Positions 16,909 through 24,587 of a stretch of DNA of 64,000 nt are shown piece after piece. The first letter of the stretch is position 1. Every line of letters starts with the position of its first letter. The stretch is taken from contig NZ_AP025477.1 of assembly GCF_024347415.1 (NCBI RefSeq), forward strand, positions 62,001 through 126,000. The letters run 5' to 3'. The position numbers were made by a program, and so were the translations under genes. The notes beneath the pieces were generated by a model. That model was not told the DNA's origin, made no database searches, and saw nothing but the letters and a program-made list of their open reading frames with translations. This DNA is from Vibrio crassostreae (GTDB taxonomy: Bacteria; Pseudomonadota; Gammaproteobacteria; Enterobacterales; Vibrionaceae).

Positions 16909-17598
16909 ATGTCAAAAACCAAAGTGCTCATTGTTGAAGATGACCAAGAGATAGCTCGTTTAACAACGCTTTACCTCGAAGCTGAAGGCTACAGTGTTAG
17001 CGTTGTTCATGAAGGGAATTTGGCACTTGAAGCGATCCGAAGCATTGAACCTGACTTAGTACTGTTGGACTTGATGCTTCCAGGCATGAGCGGCGCGCAG
17101 ATCTGCCGTCAGGCTCGTGAGTTTTACAATGGCATGATCTTAGTGCTAACAGCTTCTGCCGATGAAATGAGTGAGGTCAGTTTATTCAAGTTTGGTGCGG
17201 ATGATTATGTTGCCAAACCGATTCGTGGTCATGCCTTATTAGCTCGAATTGAAGCGTTATTGCGTCGAGCTGCGCCTGCTGCAAAAGCGCAAGAAACCGC
17301 GGCTGAAAAGCAGTGCGATATTGTCATCAACAGTGCGGCTCAAAGCGCCACCTTGTATGGACAGAACCTCAAGCTTACCTCTGCTGAGTTTGAAATCTTA
17401 AACCTCCTTGTGAATAACATCTGTCAGGTTGTAACACGAGACCAGTGTTGTCAGCTATTCCGAGGGATCGATTACGCGTTTAACGACCGCTCGATTGATA
17501 TGCGCGTTTCTGGTCTGCGCCGCAAGTTGCGCATTCACGCAAAAGACAAACAGCTGATCCGCACAGTTCGCAACAAGGGGTACATGCTGGTTGCGTAA
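16909..17598 (+). CDS. OmpR-family response regulator
   Basis: 229 residues from ATG 16909 (a GTG at 16900 is in frame). Receiver domain: acidic pair EDDQE, phospho-acceptor Asp in VLLDLMLPG, Thr in LVLTASA, Lys in YVAKPI. C-terminal winged-helix effector ends VSGLRRKL...IRTVRNKGYMLVA. It overlaps the histidine kinase gene by 8 nt, so the pair is translated together. Receiver plus RstB-like kinase resembles the RstAB type but orthology is not proven. Likely autoregulated through the direct-repeat boxes upstream. Confidence 0.9.
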   Translation: MSKTKVLIVEDDQEIARLTTLYLEAEGYSVSVVHEGNLALEAIRSIEPDLVLLDLMLPGMSGAQICRQAREFYNGMILVLTASADEMSEVSLFKFGADDYVAKPIRGHALLARIEALLRRAAPAAKAQETAAEKQCDIVINSAAQSATLYGQNLKLTSAEFEILNLLVNNICQVVTRDQCCQLFRGIDYAFNDRSIDMRVSGLRRKLRIHAKDKQLIRTVRNKGYMLVA

Positions 17599-18940
17599 GT
17601 TCATTACTGCAAAACTTCGCTCGGTTTCGATGTTTGCTCGTTTGTACCTTGGCATTGTGACGGGAATGTCGGCAACGATATTTTTGTTTTTGAACCTTGG
17701 TGAAGGGCACATGCGAAGAACCGAGATTGAAACCTTCCTCAACGACGGTATCTACTTTGCTGAGCAGTACACTCGCCAACATAACCAAGAAAACTCACTC
17801 TATAAAGAACTCGATAGAACAGGCTACCAACAATTTTATATCTTCAATTTACGCCTGTTGGAGAATTGGTCGGGCGAAGCGCCTTGCCAACGATGTGAGT
17901 TATACACAACCTTGAATGGGGTGCCGATTTATCTGAGTGACAACAATCTCTATTCTGCAGTCTTTCAGTTACCAAATTCTCGATTTAGCTTTGCATTCAG
18001 TGAGGTAGGGGATTTCTTCTCTCCCGAGATTGAATGGTATGAGGATTCAGAAAGACACTTCCTAATGGGGTTGTTACTGGCTGTCATTGTGGCGATTGGA
18101 GCAAGTGTTTACTTACCTGTGAGGCGTTTTCAAGAAAGAATAGAGCTGTTAGTTGAGAAGCAGAAACAGTTCGGCAAGGGCAAGCTCAGCACCCGTTCGG
18201 AGTTGGACGAAATTCACCCTGTATCTGATTTGGCGAGCAGTTTTAACTTCATGGCTGAAGAGATCGAGAGCAAGGTGAAACAGAGTCATATCTTCGCTCA
18301 AGCTATCCCTCACGAAGTGCGTACGCCGTTGAGTCGTATTCAGTTGGCGACTGATATTTTAAGAAGGGGAGCACCAGAACACCATCAAGCGCTTTTTGAT
18401 GATATTGATACCTACATTGAGGATATTAACGACCTCACATCAGAAATTATCATGCTGTCGAAGCTGAACGTTATGGATAACTCCTTCTTTGAACTGGTAA
18501 AAGTGAGAGCTAGCCTGCTTGAGTACTGTCTAGATAGGATTCGCTATTCTCAGTTGGATAACGTGACCTTCGATTCTAAAGTTCAGCAAGAAAGCACGAT
18601 AAAATGTGACTGCTCGATGGCGCGCTTGGTGTTTGATAACATTCTTAAGAACGCAGGCAACTACACACAAGACAAAGTGTGGATGACACTGGATGAGAAC
18701 TCAGAAAACTGGCTGGTGGTGATTGAAGATAATGGTTCTGGAATCCCAGCAGAGCGACGCGATGAAGTGTTTCTTCCTTTTTCTCGTTTAGATTCAAGTC
18801 GTACATCGGCAACGGGAGGATTGGGTTTAGGCCTTGCGATTGCTCTATCGGCCGCTAAAAAGCTCTCTTGGGACATCAAAATTGATGACAGTAGCCATGG
18901 TGGAGCAAAGTTCAGTATTGTGATTCCTAAGACCTTATAA
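17591..18940 (+). CDS. sensor histidine kinase (RstB-like layout)
   Basis: 449 residues from TTG 17591, or 436 from ATG 17630; neither has a good ribosome site, and the first is coupled to the regulator stop. Layout: membrane helix (about 17-37), a periplasmic domain of about 120 residues with a CQRC pair, a second helix (about 155-175), HAMP linker, H-box AQAIPHEVRTPLSR (catalytic His), N-box DNILKNAGN, G1 EDNGSGIP, G2 GLGLGLAIA. The CX2C pair in the sensor could respond to redox or metal. It phosphorylates the regulator encoded immediately upstream. Confidence 0.9.
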   Translation: MRKFITAKLRSVSMFARLYLGIVTGMSATIFLFLNLGEGHMRRTEIETFLNDGIYFAEQYTRQHNQENSLYKELDRTGYQQFYIFNLRLLENWSGEAPCQRCELYTTLNGVPIYLSDNNLYSAVFQLPNSRFSFAFSEVGDFFSPEIEWYEDSERHFLMGLLLAVIVAIGASVYLPVRRFQERIELLVEKQKQFGKGKLSTRSELDEIHPVSDLASSFNFMAEEIESKVKQSHIFAQAIPHEVRTPLSRIQLATDILRRGAPEHHQALFDDIDTYIEDINDLTSEIIMLSKLNVMDNSFFELVKVRASLLEYCLDRIRYSQLDNVTFDSKVQQESTIKCDCSMARLVFDNILKNAGNYTQDKVWMTLDENSENWLVVIEDNGSGIPAERRDEVFLPFSRLDSSRTSATGGLGLGLAIALSAAKKLSWDIKIDDSSHGGAKFSIVIPKTL

Positions 18941-19003
18941 CTGGGCGCTTTGAGAGTTCCCTAAGCTCTAGGTCTCGTTTCTAGGTCTAGCTTCGGAGAC
19001 AAC

Positions 19004-19032
19004 AAAGCCACGGTCGAATACCGTGGCTTTTT
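19004..19032 (+). terminator. intrinsic terminator of the two-component operon
   Basis: Perfect 10-bp stem (AAAGCCACGG / CCGTGGCTTT) with a 7-nt loop followed by T's, 64 nt past the kinase stop. Confidence 0.85.
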
Positions 19033-19074
19033 AGTATGCTCATTTACCAAGAGGTGAGCGCTTGGGACGTAATG

Positions 19075-19605
19075 CTAACAACGGTGAAGGCCGTAAATAG
19101 CATGGTCAACGATGCGACCATTTAAGTTCTCATTGCGCGTGATGATGCCTTCTAAGGTGAAATGTAAGCGTTCACAAACCTTGCGACTGCTTTGGTTGCC
19201 CGTTGCGGCTGATATCTCGACCTTTTCCATATCTAACTCATTGAAAGCAATATCAATCAGCTTTGCGACCACGCGGGTAACAATCCCCTTTCCTTGATAC
19301 GTTTCAGACAGCCAATAGCCTATCGTGACTTTCTGCTTATTGTGGTCAATGGTGTTGAAGCTACAGTTACCGACGATATTATCTTTATATACAATCGCAC
19401 AGGTCATGCTTTGGCCCTCTGCATAATCGTGCAGCGAGCGTTGGATGAAGATCCTAAAGTCTTGCTCGGTTTTACAATGTGGCGGCCACACGAGCCATTG
19501 GCTCAGGTACTCATTCTGGCTTTGTGAGATTTCCGCGTAGTGAGAAGCGAAGCTCTCTTCAACCAATGCGATGGATAGTTCATTATCGATAACTGTTTTA
19601 AACAT
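19075..19605 (-). CDS. GNAT acetyltransferase, RimL/RimJ-like
   Basis: 176 residues. Typical of the ribosomal-protein N-acetyltransferase group: ESFASHYAEISQSQNEYLSQWLVW near the start, GNCSFN, then YWLSETYQGKGIVTRVV (acetyl-CoA-binding QGKG) and AATGNQSSRKVCERLHFTLEG. It transfers acetyl from acetyl-CoA to an N-terminal amine or a small molecule. ATG at 19605; the upstream 220 bp are shared with the divergent HD-GYP gene. No operon partner. Confidence 0.85.
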   Translation of the reverse strand: MFKTVIDNELSIALVEESFASHYAEISQSQNEYLSQWLVWPPHCKTEQDFRIFIQRSLHDYAEGQSMTCAIVYKDNIVGNCSFNTIDHNKQKVTIGYWLSETYQGKGIVTRVVAKLIDIAFNELDMEKVEISAATGNQSSRKVCERLHFTLEGIITRNENLNGRIVDHAIYGLHRC

Positions 19606-19830
19606 GTTTTTCCTTTTCTTATGGCTGCTGATTTAGTGGATCTTAGTCGGCAGGATATAATGTCGCATGATTTTTAATATGCAACCACTTGTAGCACGGA
19701 ATTTTCGTGATACGTTAGATCTATCACGAAACTCATTAAACCTTACAATAGTTGTGTATATAATCATTAGCTATGCATTAGTATTGGCGGCCTAAATATA
19801 TAAAAACTATAAAAATGCTAGGCTTAAATA

Positions 19831-21096
19831 ATGAATCAACATTGCCAGGACGTGACCGTAGACCTAAGGAAGGCTCTATTCGGTATTGCTAAGGCGCTTG
19901 ATAACGTCGGTTTCGAAAGCAAAAATCATGGACAGAGGGTGGGTTACATCGCGTATCGGTGTGCTCTGAGTGTGGGGTGGGAAGAAGAGCAAGCGCAACT
20001 TGCGTTCTCATTGGGGTTAATTCACGACTGCGGTGTATCGCAAATTGACGAGCAGCGTAGTTTGGTTTCAGGGTTCATTCCTGACTCGAGTTACCACCAT
20101 TGTCAAAAGGGGTACCAAATTCTAAAAGAGTGCCCGGTTCTTTCTATATTCGCTAAGCCGGTGCTTTATCATCATACCCCTTGGACTGACTTAAAGACTA
20201 TTCATATCAGTGAGTTAGAAAAAGAGCTAGCTGCTATCGTGATGCTTGCCGATAGGGTTGACTACTTGTATGGCATCACCTCTTCAGATCGTTATGGAAA
20301 TCTCACACCCGATGGCAAAACGAGCATCATTGAACGTTTAACAGAACAAGCGGATGAGATGTTCGAAACCAACCTTGTGCAACACATGTGTGAGTTGGTT
20401 GATTTGGATGATTTTTGGTTCTCGATGGAGATCCCTTACATTGAAAACATGAGGGATAACTTTGAACCTGTGCCATTCTTTTCTCAACAAATGTCGCTGG
20501 ACGAGACGGTGGCCTTTGCCGAGTTTATTGCCAATGTTGTGGATACCAAGAGCTCGTTTACCTTTAAGCACTCTTTGAAAGTTGGGCAGCTTTCAGAATA
20601 CCTCGCCAAACAACTGGGTTATTCCTACACCACTCAGCGCAAACTCTATTTAGCAGGTTTGGTTCATGATATCGGTAAACTGCAAACCCCTAACGATATT
20701 CTGCATAAGCCGGATTTACTTACTGAAGAAGAGTATTGCTGTATTAAGCGCCATGCTACGGATACTCGATTTGCATTGCAGGAGTTGTTCAGTTCACCTC
20801 AGGTTTGTCAGTGGGCATCTAATCACCATGAAAGGTTAGATGGTTCGGGCTACCCAATGGGTAAAACGGCTGAAGAGCTGGATCAACCGAGTCGAATAGT
20901 CGCGGTAGTCGATGTGTTTCAAGCGCTAACTCAGTCTCGCCCTTATCGTGCAGGTATGACATTAGAAGAAACACTCGCTATTTTGACGGACCACGTTGAT
21001 AACTTTAAGTTGGATCGAGAAGTGTTTGAGTGCCTTAATAAACACGCGCAATATTGCTTTGAACTATCGACAGATAAAAGAATGTACGCGTTTTAA
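19831..21096 (+). CDS. HD-GYP cyclic-di-GMP phosphodiesterase with duplicate N-terminal HD domain
   Basis: 421 residues. The C-terminal half (about 235-405) is a complete HD-GYP domain: KHSLKVG, HDIGK, KRHA, NHHERLDGSGYP, and VDVFQALTQSRPYR. These hydrolyse c-di-GMP at a di-iron site. The N-terminal half is a second, degenerate HD domain (HGQRVGYIAYR, LIHDCG, LYHHTPW, MLADRVDYL) without GYP, probably a structural or regulatory partner. Soluble; no receiver or membrane part. Monocistronic, terminator at 21169. Confidence 0.92.
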   Translation: MNQHCQDVTVDLRKALFGIAKALDNVGFESKNHGQRVGYIAYRCALSVGWEEEQAQLAFSLGLIHDCGVSQIDEQRSLVSGFIPDSSYHHCQKGYQILKECPVLSIFAKPVLYHHTPWTDLKTIHISELEKELAAIVMLADRVDYLYGITSSDRYGNLTPDGKTSIIERLTEQADEMFETNLVQHMCELVDLDDFWFSMEIPYIENMRDNFEPVPFFSQQMSLDETVAFAEFIANVVDTKSSFTFKHSLKVGQLSEYLAKQLGYSYTTQRKLYLAGLVHDIGKLQTPNDILHKPDLLTEEEYCCIKRHATDTRFALQELFSSPQVCQWASNHHERLDGSGYPMGKTAEELDQPSRIVAVVDVFQALTQSRPYRAGMTLEETLAILTDHVDNFKLDREVFECLNKHAQYCFELSTDKRMYAF

Positions 21097-21168
21097 CGCC
21101 ACTGAATGCTTTCGAGGTGTGATGCCTTAACTCATATCCGATGAGAAATGACCAAGCACCAGAAACAG

Positions 21169-21198
21169 AAAAGCGATAGCCGAGGCTATCGCTTTTTT
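21169..21198. terminator. bidirectional intrinsic terminator
   Basis: AAAAGCGATAGCC / GGCTATCGCTTTTTT with a GA-type loop, between the convergent HD-GYP gene and the PTS operon; T-runs on both strands. Confidence 0.85.
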
Positions 21199-21230
21199 CA
21201 TGGGGGCTTATCAGGATCTTTATATCGAGA

Positions 21231-21680
21231 TTAGTAGCGTTTTAATATCTCGATGATCGCTTGCTCAGTTTCCGCTGCGATAATGGCATCAATGTCATCA
21301 TCATTTTGGAACAATTCTGATAGCGCCATAATCGTATGGATGTGGCTATCTGAGTCCATCGCCGCCAGAGTAATCGAAAGGTAAACGTCACCGTTGTCTT
21401 CTGACTCTAAATCAACACCCTTTTTGAATACCGTTACTTGCAGTGATGCTTCGTTCACACCATCTTCAGGGCGAGCATGAGGCATCGCAATCTTTGGTGC
21501 CAGAACATAGTACGCGCCGATGTCCTTGTGCTTTTGCTTGATAGCCTCAACATAGCTTGCTTCAATTTTGTTGTTTGCTAGCAGTGTTGAACATGTCACA
21601 TCAATCGCTGCATCAACTGTTAGGTTCTCTTCAGAGTTGATGATAACGCCTTGGTTACCAATTAAATCGAATAAGCTCAT
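21231..21680 (-). CDS. ulaC: PTS EIIA component, ascorbate/mannitol type
   Basis: 149 residues from ATG 21680, chosen because it overlaps the EIIC stop (ATGA) and begins the family core (MSLFDLIGNQ). EIIA of the fructose-mannitol superfamily: phosphorylated His in KIAMPHARPEDGV, with preceding YVLAPK and following EASLQVTVF. It takes phosphate from HPr and passes it to EIIB. Third gene of an EIIB-EIIC-EIIA operon. Catabolic ula genes (lactonase, decarboxylase, epimerases) are not in the window, so the exact sugar acid is inferred from EIIC. Confidence 0.85.
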   Translation of the reverse strand: MSLFDLIGNQGVIINSEENLTVDAAIDVTCSTLLANNKIEASYVEAIKQKHKDIGAYYVLAPKIAMPHARPEDGVNEASLQVTVFKKGVDLESEDNGDVYLSITLAAMDSDSHIHTIMALSELFQNDDDIDAIIAAETEQAIIEILKRY

Positions 21681-22933
21681 GAAACAATCCACCCTAGAAT
21701 CAGGCCAACTACACCGAAGTCGAAGTCAGCAAATGTTGTTGCTTCAAGACCAAGGCCACCTAGAACTGGAAGAAGTAGCATTGGTAGGAAAGAGATACAT
21801 AGACCTTGTGTGAATGAACCAAGAATTGCACCACGTAGACCGCCAGTTGCGTTACCGTAAACGCCCGCTGCACCACCTACGAAGAAGTGAGGAACAACGC
21901 CCGCGACTATGATTGTCCAGCCAAGAGCGCCTTGAACTGCCATTGCTAGTAGGCCAGCAGCGAAAGAACAAAGGAAGCCGATAAGTACCGCGTTTGGTGC
22001 TACAGGGAATACCATTGGACAGTCTAGAGCAGGTTTCGCACCCGGTACTAGCTTGTCAGAGATACCTTTAAATGCAGGAACGATTTCAGCAATCAGCATC
22101 TTCACGCCTTGCAGTACGATGTAAACACCACCTGCAAACACAAGAGACTGCATGAAGGTGAATACTACCCAGTTTTGACCGCCTGATACTGTTTCAACAA
22201 AGTCACCACCAGCAACAATAGAAGCAAACATGAAGAAGATTGCCATTGTTGTTGCTACTGCTACAGGTGTATCACGCAGGAACATCAGGCTCTTTGGTAC
22301 GTTGATGTCTTCTGTCGATTTAGATGTGTCACCGAATTTGCTACCAATGTAACCAGAAACTAAGTATGAGAATGTTGAGAAGTGGCCCATCGCCAGTTGA
22401 TCGGTACCCATCACTTTCTCTGTGTATTTCTGAGCAAGTGCAGGCATGATAACCATCAGTGAACCCACAATGATCGAGCCGATTGCAACTAGAGCAGTGC
22501 CTTCGATGTTAGCTGTAGACAGGATTACCGCTACTAGCATAGACATGAACATTGTGTGGTGACCCGTTAAGAAAATATATTTTAGAGGAGTAATACGAGC
22601 CAATAAAATATTCACAACGAATGCGAAGAACATAATTAGAGCCATTTCATAACCGAATGCTTCTTGTGCTAGTGCAACAATTGCTTCGTTATTTGGAATA
22701 ACACCACTTACGCCGAATGCTTCAGTAAATACCACTGAGAAGTTATTTAGAGCGCCAACAAGAGCACCTGCACCAAAACCTAAAATTAGGAAACCCATTA
22801 CGGTTTTAATGGTGCCTTTAAGAATAGTGGAAATATCTGCTTTCTGAGCAACTAGGCCAATGAAAGCAATTAAACCTACCATGATCGCTGGCTCTTTTAA
22901 TAAGCCGAGCATGAACTCGAAAAAGTTTTGCAT
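21677..22933 (-). CDS. ulaA: PTS EIIC component, ascorbate type
   Basis: 418 residues, about 11 membrane helices. Matches the SgaT/UlaA family: MQNFFEFMLGLLKEPAIMVGLIAF at the start, LARITPLKYIFLTGHHTMFMS, and VPHFFVGGAAGVYGNATGG near the end. The permease imports L-ascorbate (or a related sugar acid) while it is phosphorylated. The start lies 10 nt after EIIB and the end overlaps EIIA. It has more hydrophobic and Ala/Gly-rich codons than its neighbours, as expected for a permease. Confidence 0.9.
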   Translation of the reverse strand: MQNFFEFMLGLLKEPAIMVGLIAFIGLVAQKADISTILKGTIKTVMGFLILGFGAGALVGALNNFSVVFTEAFGVSGVIPNNEAIVALAQEAFGYEMALIMFFAFVVNILLARITPLKYIFLTGHHTMFMSMLVAVILSTANIEGTALVAIGSIIVGSLMVIMPALAQKYTEKVMGTDQLAMGHFSTFSYLVSGYIGSKFGDTSKSTEDINVPKSLMFLRDTPVAVATTMAIFFMFASIVAGGDFVETVSGGQNWVVFTFMQSLVFAGGVYIVLQGVKMLIAEIVPAFKGISDKLVPGAKPALDCPMVFPVAPNAVLIGFLCSFAAGLLAMAVQGALGWTIIVAGVVPHFFVGGAAGVYGNATGGLRGAILGSFTQGLCISFLPMLLLPVLGGLGLEATTFADFDFGVVGLILGWIVS

Positions 22934-22943
22934 AATTTTGACC

Positions 22944-23213
22944 TTACATGAAAGTTTTTAGTTGTTCTTCAATTGATGCTTTGTCAAAAATATTTTTAAG
23001 GCTGATGATGTTCTCTTTACCAGCGTCTTTTAGTTGGTTTGCAACGTCTGTTGCTGCAACCCAAATATCCGCATTACTTGATGCTGCAGATGATAGATCT
23101 TCGTGATCAACTTCTGCTTCGAAACCGATTTTTTTAGCGACTTCTTTTACTGCCATTTCCATCATTAGAGAAGTACCAAGGCCGTTACCGCAAACTACAA
23201 GAATCTTTTTCAT
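22944..23213 (-). CDS. ulaB: PTS EIIB component, ascorbate type
   Basis: 89 residues. Opens with ILVVCGNGLGTSLMME, where the Cys is the phosphorylated residue of the lactose/ascorbate EIIB fold; EVDHEDLSS and WVAATDVANQL follow. It carries phosphate from EIIA to the sugar on EIIC. First gene of the operon; the 280-bp upstream region holds a long inverted repeat (23304-23346) likely to be its operator. Confidence 0.9.
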   Translation of the reverse strand: MKKILVVCGNGLGTSLMMEMAVKEVAKKIGFEAEVDHEDLSSAASSNADIWVAATDVANQLKDAGKENIISLKNIFDKASIEEQLKTFM

Positions 23214-23303
23214 AATATTTGTCTCAATTGGATTTTAGGGGTTGAGAAACTTCGTTCTCTTATTGTGTGAGAGCATAGTAACGGAAATATTCAGATTTCA
23301 ATA

Positions 23304-23346
23304 AGATCTCCATCACAAAGCTAAAATGAGATTGTGACGGAGGTCT
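23304..23346. promoter_or_regulatory. long inverted repeat upstream of the PTS operon
   Basis: Fifteen-base arms (AGATCTCCATCACAA and TTGTGACGGAGGTCT) match at 13 of 15 positions around a 13-nt spacer. It is about 90-130 bp upstream of ulaB. Too long for CRP and with the wrong half-site order, it is more likely an operator for a dimeric sugar regulator or a strong leader hairpin. Confidence 0.6.
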
Positions 23347-23497
23347 CGTTAATTTGTGGTAAGGATCCAGAGTGAGACTTTGATCAAATTTAACTTTTCA
23401 CTCGAATATGCAACGTATTTTATTGAGAAAGGCGGGCTTAATTAATTTTTATATCAGAATATAAATCTATAGAGGCTTTATTGTAGAAAACAGAGAA

Positions 23498-23983
23498 TTA
23501 ATCGTATCGACCGTAGTCAGTAAGCATTTTCTTAAGCATGCTATTAACGTCTTTGGTCTTTTTGTTTCTTTTAGTCAGTTGGCTAAGAGAGGTTGGTCTT
23601 GGGGAGGTAACATTTTCACTGTCGACTTCTTCAGTTTTATCTTTCATTTTCTGTACGGCAGGCAATAACATTCTAATTTCTTCGTTATTGGCATTGGTCA
23701 GTACCACAATATTTTCAGATTCAACTTGAGTAATGGTTAATATCCCGTGTTTAACCGATTCAACCTTTTCACCAATCATAATTGACTCAGGCGCAACAGA
23801 GCGATCGGTAAGTTGACCTGTACGTAATTTCGCCGCGCTGATAGCGCGGATATTTCCGGTATTTTCAAACGCGACAATAACAGTATAGGTATTATAATAT
23901 TCAACTACTGTCACATAGCCGTGTCTATTTGTTTTGAATCTAGCTCCATTGTTCATGTCGTGCGGAGCTTCCATTTTCTTCAC
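23498..23983 (-). CDS. hypothetical protein with two SH3-like repeats
   Basis: 161 residues from GTG 23983, which has an AGAGGA ribosome site at 5-nt spacing (internal ATGs at 23974 and 23956 lack one). Two related blocks are visible: GARFKTNRHGYVTVVEYYNT...VAFENTGN and GEKVESVKHGILTITQVESE...VLTNANNE, both G-x-[RK]-[FV]-x-[TS]-x-x-HG pattern, suggesting a duplicated KOW/SH3-like beta barrel. Similar small barrels occur at the front of phage HNH and AP2 proteins. The C-terminal 50 residues are Lys/Ser rich and may bind nucleic acid. Function unknown. Same orientation as the PTS operon, 285 bp upstream. Confidence 0.65.
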   Translation of the reverse strand: MKKMEAPHDMNNGARFKTNRHGYVTVVEYYNTYTVIVAFENTGNIRAISAAKLRTGQLTDRSVAPESIMIGEKVESVKHGILTITQVESENIVVLTNANNEEIRMLLPAVQKMKDKTEEVDSENVTSPRPTSLSQLTKRNKKTKDVNSMLKKMLTDYGRYD

Positions 23984-24280
23984 GTGTTTCCTCTCTTAGT
24001 CTCGATGGCTGTTATATCTAATCAGCTCTATTGGTATTTTATAGATAATTATTTGGTGAGATCACACAAAGTATATACGCATCTAAACTTAAGATGAATC
24101 TTGAAGTCTCGGGAAATGAGGCAGAGCACAGAAAAGTAGTAAGAATCACACAGAATTAACTGAGTGATTACGCTCACACACTTAAAGACTTAACATTACA
24201 AATTCAACTCCCTACAGATTGTTTACAGTTTTGAAGCACGAAAACGACGACAAACAATACGTTTTGTTTAATCCTTGACC
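23984..24280. other. intergenic region upstream of the nupC promoter
   Basis: About 300 bp of AT-rich sequence between the divergent hypothetical gene and the nupC control region. No ORF with a ribosome site was seen. It contains scattered TCACAC/GTGA elements (about 24145-24180) that do not form a spaced CRP site. Confidence 0.5.
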
Positions 24281-24296
24281 GCGCGATCGTTTGCGT
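24281..24296. promoter_or_regulatory. PurR-like operator upstream of nupC
   Basis: GCGCGATCGTTTGCGT matches the gammaproteobacterial PurR consensus (ACGCAAACGTTTGCGT) at 13 of 16 positions, including the whole right half and the central CG. It lies just upstream of a good -10 hexamer (TATACT at 24330-24335). Purine control of a nucleoside transporter is biologically sensible. Confidence 0.6.
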
Positions 24297-24341
24297 CAAA
24301 AAATGTGATGAAAGTCTCACTTAACTGTTTATACTTCTTTT

Positions 24342-24434
24342 CCGGTTTTAAGCCGGTGCTTAGCCAATACAAGCCGTCACATGGATATGTGAATGACCCC
24401 ACGGACCGGACCAGCTACGTTCCACTGCTTGTAT
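24342..24434 (+). ncRNA. structured 5' leader of nupC (unassigned)
   Basis: Starting near the likely transcription start, the RNA can form a CCGG hairpin (24342-24345 with 24353-24356), an 8-bp long-range helix ATACAAGC / GCTTGTAT (24367-24374 with 24427-24434) and, inside it, a perfect 6-bp hairpin TCACAT / ATGTGA (24377-24392). The region between (ACCCCACGGACCGGACC) is unpaired or weakly paired and GC-rich. The long helix ends one base before the AAGGTG ribosome site of the upstream ORF at 24450. This layout suggests a riboswitch-like or attenuation element; it does not match the purine riboswitch core. Confidence 0.5.
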
Positions 24435-24449
24435 AAGGTGATTTTTTAC

Positions 24450-24569
24450 ATGAACAACTCGTTGTTACATTCGCTAACCCTGTTAGCTCCTTCATCGCGT
24501 AGCGTTTTGCTTGCGGTTCTTTGTCCTGTTCCTTTGATGTCATTTGCTTGGCTCATGTTCACTCTTTAA
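24450..24569 (+). CDS. 39-codon upstream ORF / leader peptide of nupC
   Basis: ATG with AAGGTG about 9 nt upstream, 39 codons, TAA at 24567-24569, only 18 nt before the nupC ATG. The peptide is hydrophobic and Leu-rich (11 of 39): MNNSLLHSLTLLAPSSRS, then VLLAVLCPVPLMSFAWLMFTL-type tail with Pro-rich middle. Position and a good ribosome site suggest a leader peptide coupled to nupC translation, or a small membrane protein. Its ribosome site is next to the 3' arm of the leader helix. Confidence 0.6.
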   Translation: MNNSLLHSLTLLAPSSRSVLLAVLCPVPLMSFAWLMFTL

Positions 24570-24587
24570 GGATTACTAGGACACATT

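Noticed and set aside
20338..20571. Antisense frame inside the HD-GYP gene
   Set aside because: Shadow of a well-supported gene with full catalytic motifs.
24301..24325. CRP-like site TGTGA..TCAC before nupC
   Set aside because: The spacer is 8 nt instead of 6 and the right half is TCACT.
24342..24434. Purine (adenine/guanine) riboswitch before nupC
   Set aside because: Core sequences of the purine class are not present; only general fold is plausible.
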